Below, piece after piece: positions 6,049 to 13,920 of a stretch of 17,571 nucleotides of DNA (position 1 is the first letter of the stretch; each line of letters opens with the position of its first letter). The DNA lies in NCBI GenBank assembly GCA_030669135.1, contig DAOVEE010000016.1, forward strand, positions 1 through 17,571. Reading direction: 5' to 3'. The position numbers and the translations under genes were made by a program. Origin of the DNA: Candidatus Bathyarchaeota archaeon. GTDB taxonomy: Archaea > Thermoproteota > Bathyarchaeia > TCS64. The notes under the pieces were generated by a model. That model was not told where the DNA came from and searched no databases. It saw nothing but the letters and a program-made list of their open reading frames with translations.

Positions 6049-7476
6049 ATGAGTCTATTCGAGGACATTCCCGTGGATGTAGGGATCATCTACGAAGGAG
6101 AAAGGATACGCGGCCGCGACATGCAGATCGAGCTGGGCGGCCCAAGGGAGGATTACAAGTTCGAGCTAGTCCAGTCGAAGCCGATGGACGAGATCGAGGA
6201 CGGTAAGATGACCGTCGTCGGCCCCGATCTCCCTGAGCTACCGGAGGGCACCAACACGCCGTTCGGCATGGTCATAGTGGTCGGCGGAGCCGAGCTTGAG
6301 AAGGACCTGGAGGGCGTGATAGAGCGCCGCCTCCACGAGTACGTTAACTTCATCGAGGGATTCATGCACCTGAACCAGCGGTACGACATACAGATGAGGC
6401 TCAGCAAGAAGAGCTACCAGAAGGGCTTCAACAGCTTCAAGGTGTTCGGCGAGGTGCTGATGCGACTCTATAAGAGCGAGCTGCCGTTCATCGAGAAGAT
6501 GCAGGTCACGTTCTACACCGATCCGGAGAAGGTCGAGGAGCTGTACCCCGGGGCGATGGAGATATACGAGGCCAGAGACGCCCGCGCCAGGGGCATGAGC
6601 GACGACGAGGTCGACGTGTTCTATGGGTGCAGCCTCTGCCAGAGCTTCGCGCCCACCCACCTCTGCGTCATCACGCCCCAGAGGTACGCGAACTGCGGCG
6701 CCATCAGCTGGTTCGACGGAAGGGCCACCGACAAAGTGGACCCCAAGGGACCCGTCTTCAAGATACCGAAGGGCGCCCTCATCGACGACGTCACGGGAGA
6801 GTACGAGGGAGTAAACCAAGTCATCAGGGAGAAGAGCCTCGGCGAGATCGAGCGCGTCCAACTCTACACCGCGTTCGGTTACCCGCACACCAGCTGCGGC
6901 TGCTTCGAGGGATGCCTCTTTTACATCCCCGAGGTCGACGGCTACGGAGTCGTGCACAGGAACTACAAGGGCGAGACGGTGAACGGGCTCAACTTCGTCA
7001 CCATCAGCGACCTCACCGCCGGCGGCAAGCAGATAGACGGGTTCCACGGGCTAAGCATAGAGTACATGAGGAGCCCCAAGTTCATGCAGGCCGACGGTGG
7101 ATGGAACCGCGTCGTCTGGATACCTGAGGAGATCAGAGACAGGATCAAGGAGTACATGCCCGAGGATATGATATCCAAGATAGCGACGGAGAAAGACGTC
7201 GAAACCCTCGACCAGCTCAAGGAATGGCTCAAGGATAGGGGCCACCCAATAGTGGATACATGGAAGGAGGAGCCAGCGGTGGAGGCTGCGCCTGCGATGC
7301 CCCAGCAGCAGATGATGTACCCGCAGCAGGCCATGCCGACCACGTTTACCATGCCCACCATGGAGCTGCCGGCTGGCGCCGTCCCTGGGCTGCCGAGCGG
7401 CATGAACATCCGGATAATCCTCAAGAACGCAAAGATCAAGGCCGAGAGGTTAATCATCAAGGTTGACAAGGAGTGA
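6049..7476 (+). CDS. cdhC: CODH/ACS beta subunit CdhC (acetyl-CoA synthase)
   Basis: The 475-residue subunit condenses CO, a corrinoid-bound methyl group and CoA into acetyl-CoA at the nickel A-cluster. Residues C194, C197, C206 and C216 (FYGCSLC...HLC...NCGAISW) and C283/C285 (SCGCFEGC) reproduce exactly the 3-9-10-67-2 spacing of the A-cluster cysteines of Moorella ACS, so the active site looks intact. It is the short archaeal form, without the N-terminal CODH-binding domain of bacterial AcsB. Residues about 408-451 are a Pro/Met/Gln-rich linker leading to a short beta-rich tail (NIRIILKNAKIKAERLIIKV). ATG immediately follows the cdhB stop, with GGAGG upstream inside cdhB. Confidence 0.97.
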   Translation: MSLFEDIPVDVGIIYEGERIRGRDMQIELGGPREDYKFELVQSKPMDEIEDGKMTVVGPDLPELPEGTNTPFGMVIVVGGAELEKDLEGVIERRLHEYVNFIEGFMHLNQRYDIQMRLSKKSYQKGFNSFKVFGEVLMRLYKSELPFIEKMQVTFYTDPEKVEELYPGAMEIYEARDARARGMSDDEVDVFYGCSLCQSFAPTHLCVITPQRYANCGAISWFDGRATDKVDPKGPVFKIPKGALIDDVTGEYEGVNQVIREKSLGEIERVQLYTAFGYPHTSCGCFEGCLFYIPEVDGYGVVHRNYKGETVNGLNFVTISDLTAGGKQIDGFHGLSIEYMRSPKFMQADGGWNRVVWIPEEIRDRIKEYMPEDMISKIATEKDVETLDQLKEWLKDRGHPIVDTWKEEPAVEAAPAMPQQQMMYPQQAMPTTFTMPTMELPAGAVPGLPSGMNIRIILKNAKIKAERLIIKVDKE

Positions 7477-7483
7477 TCCACCC

Positions 7484-8809
7484 ATGGTCAAGCCCAAAGA
7501 CATAGAGCTGCTGCTCAACAAGAGCCTACTGGAGAACCTGGCCAAGTTTCAGGAGCTCGAGCTCGAGGACGTCGACATCGAACTCGACGAGATAGAGTTC
7601 AGCGTGGAGGGAGGAAGTGGAGGCGTCTCGTCACCGCTCCTAGCGCGCCTAGGCTTCGAGTTCGCCCTGATAAGGGACTCCGCTAACAGGATAACGAGCC
7701 TGCTCGGAGGACCCGCCTCTCCCATGGGACTGGGGATGCCTCAGATGCAGCCCGCGGTGCCGGGGTTGGCGCCGGCCGCCCCTGTGGTCAAGCCGACGGA
7801 GCTCATCCCAGAGACGGCGGGCGTCCCCGTGAGCAAGTACCCTGGGAGCATCGTCGAGGTGAAGCTCGGGGCCACGAAGGCCGAGGGAGGCACGCGTTCC
7901 ACGTCGTACGTCATCGGCGGAGAGAAGGTGTCCCCGTTCTTCAACTTCCAGGCGGCTACACCGAACAAGCCTGTTATAGCGTTGGACGTTTTCGACTGGC
8001 CCAAGGTGCCTCTCAGCAAGGCCGTGAAGATGCACTTCAGGGAGTACCTGGAGGACACCGGCGAGTGGGCCCGGGTCTGCGTCGAGAAGTACGGCGCCGA
8101 GATGATTAACGTGCATCTCCTCACGATAGATCCTCTGATAGAGGACGCGACTCCCAAGGCGGCGTTGAAGAAGGTAGAGGCGGTGCTGGAGGCGGTGGAC
8201 GTGCCCATCAGCATAGGCGGCTGTGGAGACCCGCATAAGGACTATGCGGTCTTCAAGGCCATCTGTGAGAACATCGAGGGGGAGCGGCTGCTCATCAACT
8301 CGGTGACCCTGGACATGGACATAGAGGGCACAGCCAAGCTCGTCAATGATTCCGACAACTGTGTCATCGCGTTCACCAGCATGGACGTCAACAAGGCCAG
8401 GGAGCTCAACAGGAAGCTCTACGACTTCGTCCCCAAGGAGCAGATACTCATGGACACCACCACCGCCGCCCTCGGCTACGGCCTGGACTACGCCTTCACC
8501 GTCATGGAGCGATGCCGCCTCGCTGGACTAAAGGGAGACCCTGAGCTCAACCACCCATTGAGCTCAGGCACCACCAACGCGTGGGCCGCCCGAGAGGCTT
8601 GGATGAAGATGGGGCCAGAGTTCGCGCCGCGGGAGCTCAGGGGCCCCATATGGGAAACCATCACCGGTGTGACGCTGCTCCTCGCCGGCGTAGACTACTT
8701 CATGATGATGCACCCAGCCGCTGTGGACGCCCTGAAGACAACGATCAATCATTTGATGAAGAACGATAAACCCGCCGAGCCCACGGAGTGGGTCTCGGTG
8801 AGGCTGTAG
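7484..8809 (+). CDS. cdhD: CODH/ACS delta subunit CdhD (corrinoid protein, small subunit)
   Basis: The 441-residue subunit forms, with CdhE, the corrinoid iron-sulfur protein that carries the methyl group from the tetrahydropterin to CdhC. An N-terminal segment (1-75) and a Pro/Met-rich linker (about 76-108) precede a TIM-barrel domain with landmarks NKPVIALDVFD (about 161-171), ISIGGCGDPHKDY, and DTTTAALGYGLDY, followed by SSGTTNAWAAREAW. The frame is open back to a TTG at 7463, but ATG 7484 is favoured because AGGAGTGA (7469-7476) sits seven bases upstream and overlaps the cdhC stop. The intergenic gap is only seven bases. No CooC/AcsF-like nickel-insertion ATPase lies between cdhC and cdhD, where Methanosarcina has one. 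Confidence 0.95.
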   Translation: MVKPKDIELLLNKSLLENLAKFQELELEDVDIELDEIEFSVEGGSGGVSSPLLARLGFEFALIRDSANRITSLLGGPASPMGLGMPQMQPAVPGLAPAAPVVKPTELIPETAGVPVSKYPGSIVEVKLGATKAEGGTRSTSYVIGGEKVSPFFNFQAATPNKPVIALDVFDWPKVPLSKAVKMHFREYLEDTGEWARVCVEKYGAEMINVHLLTIDPLIEDATPKAALKKVEAVLEAVDVPISIGGCGDPHKDYAVFKAICENIEGERLLINSVTLDMDIEGTAKLVNDSDNCVIAFTSMDVNKARELNRKLYDFVPKEQILMDTTTAALGYGLDYAFTVMERCRLAGLKGDPELNHPLSSGTTNAWAAREAWMKMGPEFAPRELRGPIWETITGVTLLLAGVDYFMMMHPAAVDALKTTINHLMKNDKPAEPTEWVSVRL

Positions 8810-8819
8810 GAGGGATTGG

Positions 8820-10235
8820 ATGCCAGCGAAAGAACTGAGTCCAATAGATATCTACCAGAGACTGCCTAGGACCAACTGCGGGGAATGCGGCGAGGCCAAC
8901 TGCATGGCCTTCGCGGCTAAGCTCGTGAACAGAGAGGCGCTGCTGGACGACTGTACGCCCCTCTTGGAGCCCAAGAACAAGGAAGCATACGACAATCTCT
9001 GGGCCCTGCTCAAGCCGGCGGTGAAGGCGGTGGAGGTGGGAGTAGGGGAAAACGCCCTGACCCTCGGCGGCGAGTACGTGTTCTTCAGGCACGAGTTCAC
9101 GTACTTCCACCAGCCGGCGATAGCCGTCGACGTGAGCGACGAGATGAGCGACGAGGAGTTCGAGCTCCGAGTCAACGTGGTCAACGACTTCAGCTACGAG
9201 TACATAGGGATGCGGCTCACCCTGGACATGCTGGCGGTCAGGAGCACCAGCGGCGACCCCGACACCTTCGCAGCGGCCGTGGGGAAGGCTAACGAGCTGA
9301 CCCAGAAACCCATGATACTGTGCACCCACAGCCCGGAGTTGATGCAGAAGGGCCTGGAGGTCGTCGCAGATAAGCGTCCATTGATCTACGCGGCTACCAA
9401 AGAAAACTGGAAGGAGATGGCTGAGCTGGCTCTCCAGTACGGCTGCCCATTGGTCGCGTCGTCCCCCCAAGACCTGGACACGTTGAAGAGCATAACGCAC
9501 ACGCTTGAGGCGTACGGAGTGAAGGACATCGTATTGGACCCCGGCACCAAAACCAACGACTACATAGCGGCCAACCTCAACAACTTCGTAAAACTAAGGT
9601 GGCAGTCCATCAACGAGGAGGAGGAGCACATGGGCTACCCGATACTGGGCCTGCCTCTCGTGGCGTGGACGATTGAGGAGGAGGACACGATAATCAACGA
9701 GTGGAACGAGGCCGTTCTCGCGGCTTTGTGCATCGACCGGTTCGCCGACGCCATGATAATTCACGGGATCAGCGGCTGGGCGCTGCTCCCGCAGGTCATC
9801 CTCAGAAACAACATCTACACCGACCCGCGGAAACCGGTGTCGGTGGAGCCGGAGCTAGGTGTCTACGGTGAACCCGACGACCTGTCGCCGGTGTTGATGA
9901 CGACCAACTTCGCCCTGACCTTCTACACGGTGGCCTCCGACATCGAGTCGGCTAAACTGAACTGCTACCTGCTAGTCGTGGACAGCGAGGGCATGTCGGT
10001 GGAGAGCGCCGTCGCAGGCCGCAAGATGACGGCCGACACGATCGCCGAGGCACTAGCGGACTTCAAGGTGGGCGACAAGGTGAAGCACCGCCACCTGGTG
10101 ATACCGGGGAGGTCCGCCAGGCTCAGCGGCGAGATACAGGAGCTGTCAGGCTGGACCGTATCCGTGGGCCCCATGGACTCGTCGGGTATAGCCAAGTACC
10201 TGGACGAGAAGTGGACACCCTTCCCAGAGGACTAG
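8820..10235 (+). CDS. cdhE: CODH/ACS gamma subunit CdhE (corrinoid iron-sulfur protein, large subunit)
   Basis: The 471-residue subunit holds the cobamide and a low-potential [4Fe-4S] cluster that reactivates Co(II). The cluster motif is near the N-terminus: C20-x2-C23-x4-C28-x16-C45 (NCGECGEANC...DDC). A central TIM barrel follows, and the C-terminal part (about 340-460, with VVDSEGMSVESAVAG and HRHLVIPGRSARLSGEIQ) is the cobamide-binding domain. The length matches methanogen CdhE. ATG 8820 has AGGAGGG at 8808-8814 overlapping the cdhD stop, ten bases beyond cdhD. It is the last gene of the cdh operon. Its TAG stop is part of a CTAG palindrome that also supplies the stop of the converging nucleotidyltransferase gene. 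Confidence 0.96.
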   Translation: MPAKELSPIDIYQRLPRTNCGECGEANCMAFAAKLVNREALLDDCTPLLEPKNKEAYDNLWALLKPAVKAVEVGVGENALTLGGEYVFFRHEFTYFHQPAIAVDVSDEMSDEEFELRVNVVNDFSYEYIGMRLTLDMLAVRSTSGDPDTFAAAVGKANELTQKPMILCTHSPELMQKGLEVVADKRPLIYAATKENWKEMAELALQYGCPLVASSPQDLDTLKSITHTLEAYGVKDIVLDPGTKTNDYIAANLNNFVKLRWQSINEEEEHMGYPILGLPLVAWTIEEEDTIINEWNEAVLAALCIDRFADAMIIHGISGWALLPQVILRNNIYTDPRKPVSVEPELGVYGEPDDLSPVLMTTNFALTFYTVASDIESAKLNCYLLVVDSEGMSVESAVAGRKMTADTIAEALADFKVGDKVKHRHLVIPGRSARLSGEIQELSGWTVSVGPMDSSGIAKYLDEKWTPFPED

Positions 10236-11227
10236 GCCCACTTAACGTAGCCGCCGGTGGAGCCTGCTCCACCCAGCACCACCCGGTGCCCCTCTTCTTT
10301 TCCCATGTATCGCTCCAGAATGCCTCTGAACTCCACCTTTTTGCCTTCCTCGAACAAGCCGCCGTAGATGCCCTCGTAGGACACTATCTCGGATACCCTG
10401 GTCCCGCTTTTCTCGAGTTTCGGGTCCGTCACCCTGTAGATCGCCGGCAGGTAGATGGATTCGGCGGCGTCCACCACTACGGCTGTGCCCTTTACCTCGC
10501 CAAGCTGGCTGTAGGTGAAGTCGCCGTAGCTCTCCGTTATCTCGTCGTCCGTCCGTATAGGATGTATTGAGACGTACGTGTCCTTGTGGAACCCATAGTT
10601 CCACCTCCTGGACGCTATCCTTCCGAGTTTTTCCCTGCTCAGCGGGAACTTCTCGGCGCGCTGGGCGACCCACCTTTCAAGCTCTTCTTCGCTGTGGCCG
10701 CGGATGACGCCTTCTTCCCTCGCCCCGAGGACGGCTTCTCTCACTCGCCGTGATTCCTCTCGTCCGTATACGGTGATGTCGATGTCGGAGAACTCCGGAT
10801 TGTGTGAGCCAGTCAGGATCGAGCCGGTGACACCGATTTTACCTTCAACGCTTGCATGCTCCTGAAGGTACTCGACGAGCACTAGCAGCTTCTCCTCCAA
10901 GGGGTCCGATGGTCCCTCCCGGAACAGTGAGCCGACCCTCTCGACCGGGTCGTAGTAGCGTTTCACGTCGCTGAGGGGCACGCAGGAGACGGTGATGTTG
11001 CGGACGGGGCAGTCGTAGAGGTAGTCGGGGTGGTTCTCTCTCAGGTAGCCGTACGTGTTCTCGACTTGGGTGACGTGGTAGTACCGAAGGGTCCGGGTGT
11101 AGCGGGTGTCCCCCTTGCTCCACTTCCCCTCAGCCGTGGGGACGTACTTCAGGTACGCAGTCACCCTGCCGGGGGGATGCAGGTAGCCCACGACGACGAA
11201 CATCAGCCCATTGCGGGTCTCGACCAT
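10232..11227 (-). CDS. Nucleotidyltransferase-fold protein of unknown role
   Basis: The 331-residue protein carries a polymerase-beta-type nucleotidyltransferase motif: VTGSILTGSH at 133-142 (G135-S136), then D148-I-D150 in SDIDITVYG, the expected GS-x11-DxD metal-binding arrangement. The N-terminal 100 residues form a separate beta-rich domain (YLKYVPTAEGKW, RNITVSCVPL), and the C-terminal part is glycine-rich (GGAGSTGG). No signal peptide or membrane segment is seen. It lies 30 bases after mptN, as last gene of the mch-fwd-ftr-mptN operon, so it may act in pterin or molybdopterin cofactor synthesis or in RNA metabolism; neither is shown. The ATG at 11227 has AAGGA seven bases upstream; a GAGGTGG farther up could serve a CTG start. 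The fold is confident, the function is not. Confidence 0.75.
   Translation of the reverse strand: MVETRNGLMFVVVGYLHPPGRVTAYLKYVPTAEGKWSKGDTRYTRTLRYYHVTQVENTYGYLRENHPDYLYDCPVRNITVSCVPLSDVKRYYDPVERVGSLFREGPSDPLEEKLLVLVEYLQEHASVEGKIGVTGSILTGSHNPEFSDIDITVYGREESRRVREAVLGAREEGVIRGHSEEELERWVAQRAEKFPLSREKLGRIASRRWNYGFHKDTYVSIHPIRTDDEITESYGDFTYSQLGEVKGTAVVVDAAESIYLPAIYRVTDPKLEKSGTRVSEIVSYEGIYGGLFEEGKKVEFRGILERYMGKEEGHRVVLGGAGSTGGYVKWA
10256..10273. repeat. Perfect inverted repeat downstream of cdhE
   Basis: GGTGGAGC-CT-GCTCCACC is an 8+8 bp perfect inverted repeat, 21 bases after the cdhE stop, followed by a pyrimidine-rich run (about 10287-10303, CCCCTCTTCTTTTCCC). It could fold at the end of the cdh mRNA and help termination or 3' stability. 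It also encodes the glycine-rich GGAGSTGG of the opposite-strand gene, so it may be only a codon effect. Confidence 0.3.
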
Positions 11228-11257
11228 GTCCCGGTCCTTCGGCTTCAGAAGACCACC

Positions 11258-12136
11258 TCACCTGAGCTTTTCGAAAACATATTCGACGAGCCTCTCGGCT
11301 ATGTCGACGCTCGTCACCTTCTGGAGACCCTCCCAGCCGGGGGTGCTATTTACTTCAAGGGTGTACAGCGTCCCGTCGTCTTCGGAACGCATCAGGTCCA
11401 CGCCAGTGTACTCCAGCCCCAGCGTCTCAGCCGCCTTCAGGCTCGCCTCGACCTCTTCGTCGGATGGCTCGTAGGGCTCCGGCGCCGCCCCCGAGGAGAT
11501 GTTTGTCTTCCACCCTGCGCCGACGCGCTTCATTGAGGCGACGACCTCATCGCCGATGACGAACGCCCTGATGTCTTTGTTGCCGTGTGGGATGTACTCT
11601 TGGATGTAGAAGACGCTCTGGGTGGACTCCAGCGCCCTGAAGACCCTGTACGCGATGTCCCCGTCGGTGAGGCGAGTGATGCCCGCGCCCAGGGAGCCGA
11701 AGAGTGGCTTCACCACGACGTCGCCCCCCAGCTCCTCGAAGGCCCTCATGGACTCCGTGAAGCTCTCCGTGACGACTGTGCGGGGAGACATTATTCCTGC
11801 CTTTTCCAGGAGCGCAGAGGTGTAGTACTTGTTAACCGATTTCTCTATGCTGAGCGCCGGGTTGATGACATAGACGCCGTACTCCTCCAGCATGTGGACG
11901 GCGTCCATTCTGTAGAAGACCCTCTCAGCGGTGCCCCCGGGCATGCGGCGCACGATCACGGCGTCGTAGTCCTCGATCATGTAGCCCTTGACGGAGACCT
12001 TGGGCTCCGCGCTTATCCGAGAGACGAGCCTGGTAGCCGGGAAGACGTAGGCCTCGGCGCCTCGCCTACGGAGCTCGCCGAGGAGCCTCTGGATGTGCCA
12101 CTCCTTCCCGTCGTTTCCCAGTATCCCTATCTTCAC
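11258..12136 (-). CDS. mptN: ATP-grasp glutamate ligase, probable H4MPT:alpha-L-glutamate ligase MptN
   Basis: The 292-residue RimK-type ATP-grasp ligase has all key elements: KPLFGSLGAGI (143-153; K143 contacts ATP), IQEYIPHGNKDIRAFVIG (178-195), GVDLM (245-249; D247) and EVNSTPGWEG (261-270; E261 and N263 bind magnesium). Archaeal relatives are MptN, which adds glutamate to tetrahydromethanopterin, CofF, which adds the terminal glutamate to F420, and lysine/arginine LysX. Location behind mch, fwd and ftr makes MptN most likely, giving a sarcinapterin-like carrier, but CofF cannot be excluded from sequence alone. The start is GTG at 12136: an in-frame TGA lies nine bases upstream and GAGTGA serves as a weak ribosome site. 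It follows fwdC by ten bases. Confidence 0.78.
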   Translation of the reverse strand: MKIGILGNDGKEWHIQRLLGELRRRGAEAYVFPATRLVSRISAEPKVSVKGYMIEDYDAVIVRRMPGGTAERVFYRMDAVHMLEEYGVYVINPALSIEKSVNKYYTSALLEKAGIMSPRTVVTESFTESMRAFEELGGDVVVKPLFGSLGAGITRLTDGDIAYRVFRALESTQSVFYIQEYIPHGNKDIRAFVIGDEVVASMKRVGAGWKTNISSGAAPEPYEPSDEEVEASLKAAETLGLEYTGVDLMRSEDDGTLYTLEVNSTPGWEGLQKVTSVDIAERLVEYVFEKLR

Positions 12137-12146
12137 ACGGCTTCAC

Positions 12147-12986
12147 TCAGGGCTCGGCGATGAGTATCTCGGCGTTGCCCCCGACGGCCAGGTCGCCCCT
12201 GTACCGCTTGAGGGGCTTGTCCAGGTACCGGAGAGCCTCCTCGACGTTTAACGTCTCCGCCAGCTGCCTGAGGTAGAGCCTCATGAAGGTGGGGCTGTAG
12301 GTGGTATCGTACATGTAGGTGGGCAGCAGCTCCTCGACTCCGCCGAAGCAAGCCATGAACCCGCCGTTGCCCTTTGCCTGGGCTCCGAGGCGTTTCCCGG
12401 CTCTGCCGAAGACGAGTATCTCGCCTCCGTTCATGTGGACGCCGGTGAACGGGGCCGTGTCGCCCTTTACGACGATCATGCCGCGCCTCATGAAGCTCGC
12501 GGCCTCGCTGCCGACGCCTCCGCCGACCACGATGCAGCCGCCGGTCATGCCCTCGCTGCTGCCGCGGTAAGCCGCGCCCAGCAGGTGCCTCGCGTCCCCG
12601 TCTATTCGTAGCACTCCGCCCTTCATCTCGGCTCCCGCCCAGTCGGCTGCGCTGCCTTCTACGGTGAGTTCGCCTCCCGCCATCTGGGAGCCCGTGTGCA
12701 TCCCAGCGTCTCCCTTGACCACGAGTCTTCCCGCGTCCATGGCTGCGCCCATATACTTGACGTGGGGGGCGTCGCCGTCCACCACGATAATCTGCTCGGC
12801 CGGGGTCTCCGCCACCTCGCCGGTTACGTCGAAGTGGTCCGCCAACGTGAGCTTGACCTTGCCTTGGTACACGTTGAGCCGCTGAACCTCGTCTAGGGTC
12901 CTGCCTGCTATGACGGTCGGGGATATCACCTCGGCCTCGACGGGTATCGCGGTTACTTCCTTGGGGACCAGTATCAGCTTCTTCAT
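12147..12986 (-). CDS. fwdC: Formylmethanofuran dehydrogenase subunit C FwdC
   Basis: The 279-residue subunit forms a right-handed beta-helix, like the C-terminal domain of glutamate synthase. Repeating G-x3-G-x2-M-x2-G units are plain from about residue 75 to 200 (for example YMGAAMDAGRLVVKGDAG, HTGSQMAGGELTVEG, WAGAEMKGGVLRIDG, FTGVHMNGGEILVFG). In the Fwd complex it scaffolds the FwdA and FwdB subunits around the internal formate tunnel. The C-terminal tail (about 215-279) is less conserved. The start ATG follows a GGGAGG ribosome site placed within the end of ftr, with a one-base gap. Separation of fwdC from fwdA by ftr is unusual for methanogens and is treated as a finding. Confidence 0.93.
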   Translation of the reverse strand: MKKLILVPKEVTAIPVEAEVISPTVIAGRTLDEVQRLNVYQGKVKLTLADHFDVTGEVAETPAEQIIVVDGDAPHVKYMGAAMDAGRLVVKGDAGMHTGSQMAGGELTVEGSAADWAGAEMKGGVLRIDGDARHLLGAAYRGSSEGMTGGCIVVGGGVGSEAASFMRRGMIVVKGDTAPFTGVHMNGGEILVFGRAGKRLGAQAKGNGGFMACFGGVEELLPTYMYDTTYSPTFMRLYLRQLAETLNVEEALRYLDKPLKRYRGDLAVGGNAEILIAEP

Positions 12987-12987
12987 C

Positions 12988-13920
12988 TTAGCTGCCTCCC
13001 ACGCAGTCCTTGAGGTGAAGCTGGTACTTGCCCAGCTTGCCCCCGAAGTTGACTGCCGTGATCCACTTCACGCCCTCCACCTTTGTGGCCGCCTCTATGC
13101 CGACGCCCATCGCCTTCTTGACCGAGGGCTCGTCGAGGCCGTTGAGTATCACCTCTAGGACCGAGTTGACTCCCTCGGGTACTTGGCTGTCCTTCAGGCT
13201 GTGCTTGATGGCGGGGCAGAAAGGCGTGTTGGTTGACGCCCTCAGGAACGCGTAGGTGGAGCCCACCTTGCTGCCGCTCCTGCAGAGGCCGCCCGGGAAC
13301 GGTGTGATGACGTAGGGCACACTGTGGATGGCCTCGATGGCTCTCTCGGACGCCTCGAGGGTCGCCGCCTCGGTCTCCCCCATGACGAGGAAGTTGCCGC
13401 CGGCAACCGCCTTCTTGGCGCCCACCTTCTCCTCGACCAAGAACTCGCCCTCCATGACGGGGATACGCCAGAACCGTTGCCGCGCCTCCCATCCGTCGCC
13501 CATCCGCATCTTCACCTGGTAGCCGTCCCCGAAGAACCGGACGCTCTTGCCGACGTCGATCATGGCGTCGGCCATCTCCTCAGGCAAGCCGTTGAACACC
13601 GCGGTGGTTGGGCAGGTGAGCACGCACTGGCCCAGCCTGTTGAGCAGGGCCGTCGCCAGCTTCTTCGCCGAGAACCCGAACACCATGACGGCGGTGCCGG
13701 GTCTCCCGTCCAGTGACTCCTCGGGCGGTATCTCCGCCTCTACACCTGCCTCGCAGTCGCACGCGATGACGCTGGTGGCGAACCCGGTCATCTCCGCGGC
13801 GGCCGTGTTGGCCCACTTCCTGCTGGCCGCGGTGATTATCAGCCGTGTACCCCACATGCCGAAGCCCTCGGCGAAGGTGTCCTCTATCTCGACTCCGTTA
13901 AGCTTGAAGCTCACTTCCAT
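12988..13920 (-). CDS. ftr: Formylmethanofuran:tetrahydromethanopterin formyltransferase Ftr
   Basis: The 310-residue cytoplasmic enzyme moves the formyl group from formylmethanofuran to N5 of H4MPT. It reads as a full-length Ftr: N-terminal VEIEDTFAEGFGMWGTRLII (8-27), CDCEAGVE (about 54-61), the CPTTAVFNGLPEE stretch (about 103-115), the GDGYQVKMRMGDGWEARQRFWRIPV region shortened here to its core RFWRIPVMEGEF, and C-terminal GGLCRSGSKVGSTYAFLRAS (about 209-228). The length is close to the usual 297 or so. The ATG at 13920 lies inside the last codons of fwdA (10-base overlap), with GGGAGGTGT as ribosome site. Two genes of the Fwd complex flank it, and the fwdA-ftr-fwdC arrangement suggests Fwd and Ftr are made together. 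Confidence 0.95.
   Translation of the reverse strand: MEVSFKLNGVEIEDTFAEGFGMWGTRLIITAASRKWANTAAAEMTGFATSVIACDCEAGVEAEIPPEESLDGRPGTAVMVFGFSAKKLATALLNRLGQCVLTCPTTAVFNGLPEEMADAMIDVGKSVRFFGDGYQVKMRMGDGWEARQRFWRIPVMEGEFLVEEKVGAKKAVAGGNFLVMGETEAATLEASERAIEAIHSVPYVITPFPGGLCRSGSKVGSTYAFLRASTNTPFCPAIKHSLKDSQVPEGVNSVLEVILNGLDEPSVKKAMGVGIEAATKVEGVKWITAVNFGGKLGKYQLHLKDCVGGS

Noticed and set aside
6238..7047. Leftward 269-codon open frame inside cdhC
   Set aside because: Lies across the A-cluster coding region of CdhC; composition (Val/Leu/Ala/Glu-rich) is typical of an antisense shadow.
8745..9500. Leftward 251-codon open frame inside cdhE and the end of cdhD
   Set aside because: Crosses the cdhD/cdhE junction on the opposite strand; both sense proteins are intact.
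12418..12800. Repeated G/C-rich motifs in fwdC that look like DNA tandem repeats
   Set aside because: They encode the beta-helix repeat of FwdC; the repetition is at the protein level and is known for the family.
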